This document shows positions 54,418 through 63,240 of a stretch of DNA of 64,000 nucleotides, in pieces. Source of the DNA: Streptomyces sp. NBC_01481 (GTDB lineage: Bacteria > Actinomycetota > Actinomycetes > Streptomycetales > Streptomycetaceae); assembly GCF_026339995.1 (NCBI RefSeq), contig NZ_JAPEPT010000001.1, positions 818,501 through 882,500 of the forward strand, read 5' to 3'. A model generated the notes under the pieces. The model was not told where the DNA came from. It searched no databases and was given only the letters and a program-made list of their open reading frames with translations. How positions within the stretch are numbered: position 1 is the stretch's first letter; each line of letters begins with the position of its first letter. Made by a program: the position numbers and the translations under genes.

Positions 54418-57375
54418 ATGCACAGCAGCCAGCGAAGCGACGGGACAAGTCGGGGTGAATCGCCCGGTTCGGGACCGTCGGCGAGGGGCTTATCGGCCTA
54501 CGGGGAGTGGCCGGTGGTCGGGCGCGCCGATGAACTGGCCGCCCTGGATGCGGTGGCCGAAGAGGTCCTGTCGGAGCGGACGCGCGTGGTGCTGCTTGAC
54601 GGGCACGCAGGTATCGGAAAGTCGGCTCTGCTGCACTTCTGGCTGGACCGGGCCCGGAAGTTTCACATTCTGCGGGTGCGCTGCCGGCAGCTGGAGCGGG
54701 ACTTCGCATTCGGTGCGGTCCGCCGGCTGTTGCAGCCCCTCATGGCCGCCACCTCCGACAGCGATCGCCGGTCCCTGCTGGAAGGAGCGGGCGATACGGT
54801 GCTGCGCATCCTGGACCCCGAGAACTACAGGAACGACGACGAGCCCGGCGGGTGCTCCGACGCCACCGAGACGCTGCTGGGTCTGGACAACCTCGCCCTC
54901 CGCCTGTCCCGCCGACAGCCGTTGCTGCTGGCCATCGACGACCTGCAGTGGATCGATCCGCCGTCGCTGCGCTGGCTGGCACGCCTGGTCCACCGGGCGG
55001 ACGCGCATCCGATCCTCGTGGCCGGCACCACCCGCACCGGTGAGAAACCGGCCCCCGGCCGTCTGTTCAACGATCTCGTCCACCCCTCGACGTGCCGCAG
55101 CGTCGTCCTGGAACCGCTCCGTGTCCACAGTGTGGAGAAGCTGGTGTCCGCGGTGTTCAGCACGGACCGGCCGGATCCGTCCTTCTGCGCCGCCTGCCAC
55201 GCCGCTACAGATGGGCACCCGCTCTTTCTGCGCGCGTTGCTGTGCGACGCACGGCGCAGCGGCGTACAGGCCACCAGGGACGACCGGGAGAAGATCAGGA
55301 CATTCGGGCTGCATACGCTCAGTCGCGAGATCGGGCACCGGCTGGGCCACGGATCCGATGACATGGCAGCACTGGCGCGGGGGCTGGCGATCCTGGGCGA
55401 CCACAAGCCGCCCGCGCTGCTGGCCGCGTACTGCAGCAAAGGTGAGGCCGTGATCCGGTCGGCGGCGGCGGAGCTCCACGCTTCCGGTCTGCTGCGCGCC
55501 GGGGATGGACTGCGCTTCGTACATCCCGTGGTCCGGGAAGTCGTCCTGGCTCAGTGGCCGCCCCAGGAGATCGGTGAGGCGCATGCACGGGCGGCTCATG
55601 TGCTGCATCTCAGCGGCCGCCCCGACGAGGAAGTGGCGGCGCACCTTCTGGCCGCCGGACCGGTGCCAGGGCACTGGGTCGTGACGGTCCTGCGCCGGGC
55701 TGCCGGAGAGGCGCTGCGCCGAGGCGCGGCCGAGGCGGCCGTGACATACCTGCGTCACGCCGTGCACCAACCGGTTCAGCCGGGGGAACGCGCCCAGGTG
55801 CTCCTTAAGCTCGCCGTCGCCGCGAGCCACTACGACACGGGACTGGCGGTGTCGTACGGGACGGCCGCGCTTGAGGGCCTGACCGACGACTCCGCCCGCT
55901 CGGAGGCCGTCGGGGTACTGACGTACTCCCACCTCCTGTCACGAGGCAAGGCGTATGCGCCGGATCTGGACGACCTGACCGCAGAGTTGTCCGTGCGGGC
56001 AGACCTCGCCTCCTCCGACCGCGAGCCCTTGCTCCGCATGCACGCGCTGCGCTCGTGGCTGGAGTTCGAGCGCCCCTCCACCCGGGCCGAGGGGACCGCA
56101 TCCCGTGCCGTCCTCGACACCGAACTGGCCGGCAATACCCCTGGGGAACGGCAACTCCTCGCGATCCGCGCCTTCAACGCCTTGCGGGCGGCGCAACCGG
56201 CCCCCTACATCGCCGAAATGGTGGACCGGACTTCTGTCAATCTGCCGACGTTCTCCCACGACCTCTTCCCCTTGCACTACTTCGTCGCCCAGGCCCTGCT
56301 GTATCTGGACGAGCTCGACAAGGCCGACCACCTGTGCACTCATCTGCTCCGGGAGACCAGAGGGAGGGGTCTGGAGCTGCTGGCCTCGTCCCTGCTGGTC
56401 TACCGGGCCGGGATTTCGCTCCGCAGGGGCGACATCGGCAAGGCCGCAGCGGCGGCGCGGGCCGCGTCCGAGGGACCCTCCGCGGCCGGCGAACGGCCGT
56501 ACACGATGACGATGGACACCATCAGGATCGACACCCTCCTCGAACAGGGGGACCTGGAGGCCGCCGAGCACATCGCCGGCGCTTACTCCGCCGCGGATCC
56601 GACTGACGTCTCCTGGGAGTGGCCACGGTTCCTGATGAGCCTGGCAGCACTGCGTACGGCGCGGGGGGATGTCCGTGCGGGTCTGTCGCTGCTCCGTGAG
56701 TGCGGTCACCACTTCGATGCGGCGGGGACGGTCAATCCGGTCATCTGTCCTTGGCGTTCCCGAGCTGCCGCCGCCCAACTCGCCCTGGGCCACCACGACG
56801 ACGCGCGAGCTTTGATCGAGCAGGAGCTCGATCTAGCGCGGCGCTGCCGGATCCCGCGAGCCCTCGGAGTGGCGCTGCTCGCCGCCGGAAGTGTGGCCGG
56901 AGGAGCGCGAGGGCTGGAACACCTGGCTGAGGCAGTGAGCCTTCTGGAGCGCACGCCGGCTCACCTCGAACTCGCCCGCGCTCTGCATGAGTACGGGTCC
57001 GCGCTGCTCCGGCGCGACGACAAGCACGGTGCCCGTCAGGCCCTGCGGCGCGGGCTGGACATCGCGGTCAGGTGCGGAGCTTCCTCGCTCGCGGGGCGCC
57101 TGCAGAAGCGGCTGTACGACGCAGGCGGCCGCGTCGGCAACCGGGGGGCGTACGGCTGCTCCCTGACGGCCGGCGAAGAACGCGTCACCGCTTTGGCCGC
57201 CCAGGGATACAGCAACAAGCAGATCGCCGAGCGTCTCTTCGTGTCGTTGAGGACAGTGGAGACCCACCTCACCGGGGCTTACCGCAAGCTCCGCATCACC
57301 GGCAGGTCCGAACTCGTCGCCGTGCTGGGTGACATCTCGTCCCGTGGCCCAAGAGACCCCCACGCCGAGGGGTGA
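54418..57375 (+). CDS. Large LuxR (LAL-type) ATPase regulator
   Basis: The 985-residue regulator has an N-terminal AAA/NTPase domain with Walker A DGHAGIGKSALL near 60 and Walker B LLLAIDDLQWID. A long helical TPR-like middle follows, then a C-terminal LuxR helix-turn-helix (about 918-975: LTAGEERVTALAAQGYSNKQIAERLFVSLRTVETHLTGAYRKL). LAL regulators commonly activate biosynthetic or secreted-function gene clusters in Streptomyces. Neighbours are uppS upstream and, convergently, the secreted-protein operon, which is a plausible but unproven target. It ends in a bidirectional terminator. Confidence 0.9.
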   Translation: MHSSQRSDGTSRGESPGSGPSARGLSAYGEWPVVGRADELAALDAVAEEVLSERTRVVLLDGHAGIGKSALLHFWLDRARKFHILRVRCRQLERDFAFGAVRRLLQPLMAATSDSDRRSLLEGAGDTVLRILDPENYRNDDEPGGCSDATETLLGLDNLALRLSRRQPLLLAIDDLQWIDPPSLRWLARLVHRADAHPILVAGTTRTGEKPAPGRLFNDLVHPSTCRSVVLEPLRVHSVEKLVSAVFSTDRPDPSFCAACHAATDGHPLFLRALLCDARRSGVQATRDDREKIRTFGLHTLSREIGHRLGHGSDDMAALARGLAILGDHKPPALLAAYCSKGEAVIRSAAAELHASGLLRAGDGLRFVHPVVREVVLAQWPPQEIGEAHARAAHVLHLSGRPDEEVAAHLLAAGPVPGHWVVTVLRRAAGEALRRGAAEAAVTYLRHAVHQPVQPGERAQVLLKLAVAASHYDTGLAVSYGTAALEGLTDDSARSEAVGVLTYSHLLSRGKAYAPDLDDLTAELSVRADLASSDREPLLRMHALRSWLEFERPSTRAEGTASRAVLDTELAGNTPGERQLLAIRAFNALRAAQPAPYIAEMVDRTSVNLPTFSHDLFPLHYFVAQALLYLDELDKADHLCTHLLRETRGRGLELLASSLLVYRAGISLRRGDIGKAAAAARAASEGPSAAGERPYTMTMDTIRIDTLLEQGDLEAAEHIAGAYSAADPTDVSWEWPRFLMSLAALRTARGDVRAGLSLLRECGHHFDAAGTVNPVICPWRSRAAAAQLALGHHDDARALIEQELDLARRCRIPRALGVALLAAGSVAGGARGLEHLAEAVSLLERTPAHLELARALHEYGSALLRRDDKHGARQALRRGLDIAVRCGASSLAGRLQKRLYDAGGRVGNRGAYGCSLTAGEERVTALAAQGYSNKQIAERLFVSLRTVETHLTGAYRKLRITGRSELVAVLGDISSRGPRDPHAEG

Positions 57376-57410
57376 CTCCGACAGGCCAGTGAGTGGCGGG
57401 CGCATGAAGT

Positions 57411-57458
57411 GGCCCCCGCGCTCCGGTACTCGTGGAGAGCCCGGGGAACGCGGGGGCC
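57411..57458. terminator. Bidirectional terminator
   Basis: GGCCCCCGCG (57411-57420) pairs with CGCGGGGGCC (57449-57458) between the convergent LuxR gene and the secreted-protein operon. Confidence 0.7.
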
Positions 57459-57523
57459 GACTGTGAAGACTTCCGACGGTTATCGTTCGTGCTCGGTCGT
57501 TTCCGAGCCGCCGGACGGGAAGC

Positions 57524-57919
57524 TCAGCACTGCACGCGGAGGACGTGGCCGTTCGGCCAGACCCCTGTGAACTTGAAGCAGTGATTCGTGTTGGCGTCGT
57601 CGATGTAGATGGGTACCGAGTGACTGCCCGTGAAGTTCACGGTGACGGTGGCTCCTGTCGCTTCCGCCGGGAAGTACGCCTCCCAGCCGGTCCCGACGGG
57701 CTTGGCGTGGTGACAGTAGTTCTTGCTCTCTATGCCGTCCGTGCCCTTCCAGGTGTAGCAGGTGTCGATGAAGTACCCCGAGTCGTTCGTGAACCGGATG
57801 TAGTTGTCCGAGCTCGCGGAGGCCGGCGGTGCCGTCATCACCGCGCCGGCCAGAGCGACTCCGAGGGCGGCGGCACCGTATGCCGCCGATCGTTTCATTT
57901 TTCGCAGCCCAGCGTTCAT
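57524..57919 (-). CDS. Small secreted four-cysteine protein, paralogue 3
   Basis: The 131-residue precursor has a Sec signal peptide with cleavage near ASAS|SDNY, leaving about 95 residues. The mature part has the pattern NYIRFTN..., DTCYTW, KNYCHHAKPVGTGWEAYFPAEATGA, DDANTNHCFKF and a terminal Cys. The four cysteines and the NYI, TC.W, P..ATG and HC motifs are shared with the products at 57942 and 59062. Short beta strands are likely, with two disulfides. It is last in the four-gene operon, 22 bases after the previous stop. Function unknown; perhaps a toxin partner, inhibitor or lectin-like adhesin. Confidence 0.75.
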   Translation of the reverse strand: MNAGLRKMKRSAAYGAAALGVALAGAVMTAPPASASSDNYIRFTNDSGYFIDTCYTWKGTDGIESKNYCHHAKPVGTGWEAYFPAEATGATVTVNFTGSHSVPIYIDDANTNHCFKFTGVWPNGHVLRVQC

Positions 57920-57941
57920 CTTCTCGCTCCCGTAGTCGGGT

Positions 57942-58325
57942 CTAGCAGTCCTTCTTGGCGATACTCGGGCCGAACGTGGTGCCCTTGAGTTCGTAGCAGT
58001 GGCTGCGATTCAGGTCCGTGATCTGCGGCGACACGTTGCCTCCGGCGACCTGTCCGGCGACGGTCACTTCAACCCTGACACCCGTCGCATCCTCCGGTAT
58101 TTCCACCCGCCAGTCCGTATTGATGGGCTTGGCGTAGTCGCACGAGTCGGGGGTCGTCGAGGACTGCCACTTGTAGCAGGTGTCGACCACGAACCATCCG
58201 TTGTTCGTGAACCCGATGTAATTGCCCGATCCGGCCGAGGCCGGCGGTGCCGTCATCACCGCGCCGGCCAGAGCGACTCCGAGGCCGACGACACCCCGTG
58301 CCACCGACCGCTTCACATTTCGCAT
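57942..58325 (-). CDS. Small secreted four-cysteine protein, paralogue 2
   Basis: The 127-residue precursor's signal peptide (MRNVKRSVARGVVGLGVALAG..ASA|GSGNY) is close to that of paralogue 3. The mature domain has NYIGFTNN, DTCYKW, DSCDYAKPINTDW, PEDATGVRVEV, TDLNRSHCYEL and the C-terminal Cys. It lies 30 bases after the pore-former-like gene. The near-identical signal peptides of paralogues 2 and 3 point to a local duplication. No known domain is recognised. Confidence 0.75.
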   Translation of the reverse strand: MRNVKRSVARGVVGLGVALAGAVMTAPPASAGSGNYIGFTNNGWFVVDTCYKWQSSTTPDSCDYAKPINTDWRVEIPEDATGVRVEVTVAGQVAGGNVSPQITDLNRSHCYELKGTTFGPSIAKKDC

Positions 58326-58355
58326 GGGATTGACCTTTCTGCAGGACCTGCTGGA

Positions 58356-59042
58356 TCAGCGGCCGTTCAGCAGGGTGCCACCGCACTGCACTACGTCGGT
58401 GCCCACCCGCATGCCACCCTTGAGGGGAATCTCCAGGCGCAGTCCGGTGATTTTCGCGCCGCCGAACTTGCCGCCCTGGACGGTTACATCGGAGATACTG
58501 CGCTCCATGTCGTAGCCCATCTTGAGCATCCCCTTTTCGCCTTTCTTCACGGTGATCCTGATGTCACCGCTCTTGGCTTCGGTGGTGCTCTCGTTGTATT
58601 GCGCAGTGGCGCCTACCTTCAGCACTTCTTTGATGGTTACATCAACGCTGCCGCCCACGTTCCACCCCCAGGTGAAGGTGTGGGTTCCGCCGATCGTCTG
58701 GTTGATTTCCCCTTCGCCCTGGCCGCAGTTTTCGATAGGACCGGTGCCGGTGCCGGTGTTTTCCACGTCGAACCACTTCGTCACCTGGGTCGGTGTGCTG
58801 AGGGTGGTCGTCACGCAGGACACGGATCGGTCCTTGCACTGATCCAGGGCGGCCCGGACCGCGGCCTGTGAATCGACCTTGTACCCGTTGTCGTACTCGA
58901 CCGACGGAGTTCCCTCGTTCACCCAGTTGTCCGTGTGACCGTTCACCTCGGGGAAGGGAGCCGCGGACGCTGTCGGTACCGTCAGCGCAACTGCGGTCGT
59001 GAGCAGACCGGCGACGAGACCTGTTCGGGACATCGAGATCAC
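58356..59042 (-). CDS. Secreted protein resembling a beta-pore-forming toxin
   Basis: The 228-residue precursor has a Sec signal peptide ending ASA|APFPE and four cysteines. Residues about 110-190 alternate polar and hydrophobic residues (THTFTWGWNVGGSVDVTIKEVL, QYNESTTEAKSGDIRITV, KKGEKGMLKMGYDMERSISDV), a pattern like the insertion hairpin of aerolysin/ETX-MTX2 toxins. That is a resemblance by eye, not a domain hit. GGAGG precedes GTG 59042; ATG 59033 (MSRTGL) is an alternative. It is second in the operon. It could instead be a secreted binding protein with beta-sandwich fold. Confidence 0.55.
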   Translation of the reverse strand: MISMSRTGLVAGLLTTAVALTVPTASAAPFPEVNGHTDNWVNEGTPSVEYDNGYKVDSQAAVRAALDQCKDRSVSCVTTTLSTPTQVTKWFDVENTGTGTGPIENCGQGEGEINQTIGGTHTFTWGWNVGGSVDVTIKEVLKVGATAQYNESTTEAKSGDIRITVKKGEKGMLKMGYDMERSISDVTVQGGKFGGAKITGLRLEIPLKGGMRVGTDVVQCGGTLLNGR

Positions 59043-59061
59043 TGTTCCTCCTGTCCTGCGT

Positions 59062-59439
59062 TCAGCAGCCGGTTTCGAGCAGCGTCGGATTGAGTGCGCT
59101 GCCGCTGATTTCGAAGCAGTGGTTCCGGTTGGTGTCGGTCACCACGGCGCTGGCTTTGGCGGTGTAGCCGGGCCAGATACTCAGGTCGATCATGGCTCCG
59201 GTCGCCTCCGCGGGGAAATGCGCCTTCCAGGAAGTCCCGACCGGCCGTGCGTTGTTGCAGTAGTTCTTGTTCTCGGCGTCGCGCCAGTTGAAGCAGGTGT
59301 TCGCGACGAAGCCGGCGTTGTGCGTGATCTGGATGTAGTTGTCGGTTCCTGCGTGTGCAGCAGGTGTCAGCGCCACGATTGAGAGGCACGTAACCCCCAA
59401 CGTGACCAGGCCGAGTAGGCCTTTCCGGCCATTGTTCAC
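59062..59439 (-). CDS. Small secreted four-cysteine protein, paralogue 1
   Basis: The 125-residue precursor has a GTG start, AAGAGAG upstream and signal peptide MNNGRKGLLGLVTLGVTCLS...AHA|GTDNY. The mature domain has NYIQITHN, NTCFNWRDAENKNYCNNARPVGTSW, FPAEATGA, TDTNRNHCFEIS and a terminal Cys. It shares all four cysteines with paralogues 2 and 3 but has a different signal peptide. As the first gene, with 19 bases to the pore-former-like gene, it defines the operon start. Confidence 0.75.
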   Translation of the reverse strand: MNNGRKGLLGLVTLGVTCLSIVALTPAAHAGTDNYIQITHNAGFVANTCFNWRDAENKNYCNNARPVGTSWKAHFPAEATGAMIDLSIWPGYTAKASAVVTDTNRNHCFEISGSALNPTLLETGC

Positions 59440-59969
59440 GGATCCACTCTCTTCTCTGTGTCATGGAGGCTCTGTCTGTACTGGAGCGGCGATGAGCATT
59501 TCTTTCCTTGTCTGTTTCTTGGTGCCGAAGCTCGTGCCGCGCCTTCGTCACGTTAGGCAGGGCAGGGCCGTTGACGTAAAGCGCTTCGCCTGAAGTCTTC
59601 GGTTCACGAGGGAAAGGGCTGTGGGCGACCACGAGACTCTGTGGAAGAAACCACGGGATCGGCAGCCCGGCCCCCGACCCGACGGTCCGAGCAGAGACCA
59701 GGAGAACCGCGGCTGCGGCTCCACTCATGCGCTGCCACGGGCACCGGCACGTACCGGTACTGGCAGCGCCCACTGACGATCACGGAAGGCACCGCGTGCC
59801 ACTGCGCAGGCGACGGACATGTAACGCCCATGTTTCGTATTTCTCACGCGCGGATGTGTCACGAGCCTTCGGCGTTTCGCTCCTCGAACCAAATCATCCG
59901 AGACGCTTCCGCCGATAATCGAACATCGGCCAGAATGCCGTTCCCCCCTGTGGAAGGCTTCGGTGACGC
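59440..59969. other. 530-base divergent intergenic region
   Basis: No gene is supported on either strand: the open frames are not coding-like. It must contain promoters for the secreted-protein operon (leftward) and for the first sigma fusion gene (rightward). No confident -10/-35 pair or operator was recognised. Base composition is lower in GC than its flanks in places (tttctttccttgtctgtttc). Confidence 0.5.
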
Positions 59970-61631
59970 ATGCCCGATTACCAGGAGACATCCCCGTCTG
60001 ACGCCGAACTCACTGCTGCAATACGAGAGTTGGAGTCCGACGGCCCGGTGGAGGAGCTGTACCGTCGGCACCGGTCCGCCGTTCTCTGCTACGCACTTGC
60101 CTGTTGCCGCGATCGGCACACCGCCGAAGACCTCGCCTCGGAGGCGTTCGCCCGCACGCTTCAAGCCGTACGCTCCGGCGGCGGTCCGGAGGCCGCCTGG
60201 CGCCCGTACCTCCTCACCGTCGTCCGCCGCACCGCCGCCGACTGGGCGGGCACAGCTCGTCGCACCGAACTGTCGCCCGACTTCGAGCAGTGGCTCGCCA
60301 ACGTGCCCGACACTCCCGAGGCGGAGAGCGGCGAGGAGCGGATGCTTCGCATGGAGGAGAGCAGCCTTGTGTTACGGGCATTCCGCTCGTTACCCGAGCG
60401 GTGGCAGGCCGTTCTGTGGCACACCGCCGTCGAGGAGGAACCGGCCGCGAAGGTCGGCCCCGTGCTCGGCCTGGGCGCGAGCGGTGTCAGCTCGCTGGTG
60501 TCCCGCGCCCGGGAAGGTCTGCGCGAGGCCTACCTGGCCGCGCATGTCGAGAGCGCGTCCGTGAGCGACGAGTGCCGCCGCTACAGCTCCTTGCTCGGCG
60601 CCGCCGTGCGCCGCACCGGCCGCCGTACGAACAAGGACCTCGACCGGCATCTCGCGGAGTGCGAGCGCTGCCGCGCCGCGCTCCTCGAACTCACGGCCCT
60701 CAACGAGCGGTTGGGCTCGGTGCTGCCGGCCGGGTTGCTGCTGTGGGGAGGCTCGGCGTACGTGGCGGCGCGGCTGGCGGAAGCGGGCGCGAGTGCCGGT
60801 GGTATGGCCATCGCGCCCGGCGCACCGGACGGCTCCTTCCCCCTGGACGGCGGTACGGGGTGGTGGGCCAAGGCCAAGGACTCCCCGTTGTCCTCGGGCG
60901 CGGTCGCCGGTTCCGTTGTCGCCGCCATCGCGATCGCAGTTCTCGTCGTGCCGATGCCTTTCGGTGACGACGGGAAGGGGCCTGCGAGCTCGCCGCCTGC
61001 GCAATTACGGCAGCCGCCCATTACGGTCTTCGAGCAGCAGCCGCCCGTCACCCTCACGGCCACGCCCTCCCAGGCCGCTGCGGCGCGCCACGCCGTGCCC
61101 TCCGCCACGGAGTCAAAACCGGCGCAGCCATCGCCCACCGGGGCCGACCTCGGGGCCGTTAAATGGTCAAGCCGCCTCCGCAACGCTGGAATCAGCACAG
61201 TGTGCGTCGAGCCCGCCGGTACGAGTGTCGTACAGAACGCGTGCGACGACAGCAAAGACCAGGTGTGGGAGACCTTCTCGTTCAAGCGCGATGCGAACTA
61301 CACCTGGCTGCGTAACGCCGCCACCGGCGAGTGCATCGACTACGGCGAAGGCACCCTCGTACGCGGGCAGGCCGACCACATCCCCATCGCGATGAGACCC
61401 TGCCGCACGGACGCCACAGGACAGCTGTTCCGCTTCGACCCGTGGTGGGGAGAGAGTGACGGCAGCTACCTGGTGCGTGCCGAACTCGAAGACGGCAAGC
61501 CCTGGGACGAGATGCAAATCGGCATGCTGGACTGGTGGGCCGATACGCCGCCCGAGAAGGACGCCCCCGTCGTGATCACGTACAACTACTACAACAGCGC
61601 ACGGCTCCGATACCTCCTCGACGGCAAGTGA
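59970..61631 (+). CDS. Sigma-ZnF-membrane-ricin-like fusion protein
   Basis: The 553-residue protein joins several functions. ECF sigma region 2 occupies about 25-95 and region 4 about 130-190. A zinc-finger anti-sigma segment follows, with His about 227 and Cys 231/234 in HLAECERC. A transmembrane helix lies near 310-332. A Pro/Ser/Thr linker leads to an outside ricin-type domain (about 400-553) with TWLRNAATGECIDYG and GQLFRFDPWW. This resembles the actinobacterial ECF groups that carry anti-sigma, membrane and carbohydrate-binding C-termini. The sigma would be released when a sugar polymer binds outside; that is inference. ATG 59970. It ends in a terminator at 61643. Confidence 0.82.
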   Translation: MPDYQETSPSDAELTAAIRELESDGPVEELYRRHRSAVLCYALACCRDRHTAEDLASEAFARTLQAVRSGGGPEAAWRPYLLTVVRRTAADWAGTARRTELSPDFEQWLANVPDTPEAESGEERMLRMEESSLVLRAFRSLPERWQAVLWHTAVEEEPAAKVGPVLGLGASGVSSLVSRAREGLREAYLAAHVESASVSDECRRYSSLLGAAVRRTGRRTNKDLDRHLAECERCRAALLELTALNERLGSVLPAGLLLWGGSAYVAARLAEAGASAGGMAIAPGAPDGSFPLDGGTGWWAKAKDSPLSSGAVAGSVVAAIAIAVLVVPMPFGDDGKGPASSPPAQLRQPPITVFEQQPPVTLTATPSQAAAARHAVPSATESKPAQPSPTGADLGAVKWSSRLRNAGISTVCVEPAGTSVVQNACDDSKDQVWETFSFKRDANYTWLRNAATGECIDYGEGTLVRGQADHIPIAMRPCRTDATGQLFRFDPWWGESDGSYLVRAELEDGKPWDEMQIGMLDWWADTPPEKDAPVVITYNYYNSARLRYLLDGK

Positions 61632-61642
61632 CTGACTGGCCG

Positions 61643-61682
61643 GGGCCCGTGCGACGCCCGTCACCGCCGCACGGGCCCTCTT
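61643..61682 (+). terminator. Terminator after the first sigma fusion
   Basis: GGGCCCGTGCG (61643-61653) pairs with CGCACGGGCCC (61668-61678), followed by TCTT. Tandem TTAGTAAAG copies (61681-61689, 61692-61700) come directly after and may be part of the next promoter. Confidence 0.75.
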
Positions 61683-61775
61683 AGTAAAGCGTTAGTAAAG
61701 TGGCGGGATGTTTTCCGCCGGGCGCAGTCCTCCTTGTGACCGTCTGTACAAACGTCACACATCCCGGGGGACCCA

Positions 61776-63128
61776 ATGGTCCGAAGTCTCCTCGCCCACC
61801 ACATCCACCAGCGCTTCAGTGATGCGGAGATCGGACAGCTCGTACGACACGGCAGAACGGCGGCCTTTCAGACCGTCGTGGTGCGTCACTGGCCCGCCGT
61901 CGTCGCTTACCTCACCACCTGCTTCAAGGACCGGGCCGCTGTCTCGAGGGGCACCGAACAGGTATTCAGCGACCTCTACGACGCGACTTTGGGCGGTAGC
62001 CCACCCGCAGGCTCGATACGGGTGCACCTGTTGACCACCGCGCGCACGCTGGCGCTGCGCGAGTGGAACCGCGCGCCGGAGGCGTGGGACATGGCGGACG
62101 GGTTCCGCAACTGGGCGGCGGCAGGGGGCACATGGCCCCTGTCGGTGAATTCCGGAATCACCGAGGCGTACCACCTCCTGCCCGGGCGCTCGCAGGCATT
62201 CCTGTGGCACGCCGTCGTCGAACGGGACCCGGAGGCCTACGTCGCGCGAGTGCTCGGCATGAAGAAGCAGGAATTCGGGGCTTTCGCGGAGCTGTCCCGC
62301 ACCGCTCTGCGCGAGGCGTACCGGGCGCTGCAGGGTAATGCCCCCGCCGCCGACATCACGGAGCCGGCTCTCTCCCGCGAAGCGCGACCGGAACTGAGCG
62401 ATCTCGACGGGCAGCTTCGCGCTCAGCTCCCCGTCATACTCCTCGGGTGGTGGGAAGGGACCCGGTATGAGGAAGTACGCGCCGCGACAACACCGCCTGC
62501 CGGCTTCCCGCCCTTCCTCGCACGTGCCGTGCGCGCCGCTTCCCGGGTTCCACGTGCCCGCCGCCGGAACACCATGCTGCGTTGTTTCGCCGGTCCGAGG
62601 CTGGGCCTGGCAGCCGGTGGTGCGGCAGCCACGGGAGTAGTCCCCGCTCCGAGCAATCTGAGCGCCTCGCACGACGACGCGGCCCCGTACGCTCCTGCCC
62701 CCAGTCCTTCGACCGCCCCGGGCGCGAGTCAGGCAGGCCATGTGAGTCCCCGCCTCGTCCCCGCGACGGACGTGATCCGTGCCGCCGACTGCACTGCGGA
62801 AAGCGGCACCCTGGCCGCGGAGGGCACGGTCCGCACCCTCACCGACGGCAGCTTGCTGCGCTTCGACACCGTCGATTTCGGTGACGACGCCAGGATTGGC
62901 ATCACGCTCGGCCTCATGGGCCAGGGCCTGCCCGGCGCCGAGATCGCCGTCCGCCTCGACCGGCCCGACGCTCCGGTGGTGGCCACGATCCCGGCCCCCG
63001 AAGCGGGTTCGGCACGTTGGGTGCATGCGCCCATGCGGCCCACCGCCGGTGTCCACACGGTGTATCTCACGGCGTGCTGCGCTGCGGGCAATTCCTGCGT
63101 CAGCATCACCGCATTCACCTTCAGCTGA
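61776..63128 (+). CDS. Degenerate sigma-like protein with CBM6-like domain
   Basis: The 450-residue protein is aligned to its neighbours by region 2 (VVRHWPAVVAYLTTCFKD...EQVFSDLYDATL), region 4 (LPGRSQAFLWHAVVERDPEAYVARVLG) and the shared ELSDLDGQLRAQLP segment. The zinc-finger HxxxCxxC seen in the genes on both sides is missing, and the hydrophobic stretch near 275-295 is weak. The C-terminal domain (about 330-450: LLRFDTVDFGDDARIGITLG, EIAVRLDRPDAPVVATIP, GVHTVYLTACCA) is like a CBM6 carbohydrate-binding module. It may be a decayed or re-purposed member. ATG 61776 after GGGGGA. Confidence 0.65.
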   Translation: MVRSLLAHHIHQRFSDAEIGQLVRHGRTAAFQTVVVRHWPAVVAYLTTCFKDRAAVSRGTEQVFSDLYDATLGGSPPAGSIRVHLLTTARTLALREWNRAPEAWDMADGFRNWAAAGGTWPLSVNSGITEAYHLLPGRSQAFLWHAVVERDPEAYVARVLGMKKQEFGAFAELSRTALREAYRALQGNAPAADITEPALSREARPELSDLDGQLRAQLPVILLGWWEGTRYEEVRAATTPPAGFPPFLARAVRAASRVPRARRRNTMLRCFAGPRLGLAAGGAAATGVVPAPSNLSASHDDAAPYAPAPSPSTAPGASQAGHVSPRLVPATDVIRAADCTAESGTLAAEGTVRTLTDGSLLRFDTVDFGDDARIGITLGLMGQGLPGAEIAVRLDRPDAPVVATIPAPEAGSARWVHAPMRPTAGVHTVYLTACCAAGNSCVSITAFTFS

Positions 63129-63240
63129 GTCTCCCCGGAAATCTCTGCCGGCTCCGGAGCAAGACGCCGGTCGGCAGGCCGGTGGCGCCATGAGGGCCTT
63201 CACCCATGGCTGCCACCGGACTTGAGTGGAAGGTTCCTCG

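Noticed and set aside
59604..59831. Small minus-strand frame (75 codons) in the divergent region
   Set aside because: No ribosome site, odd composition and no resemblance to the secreted paralogues.
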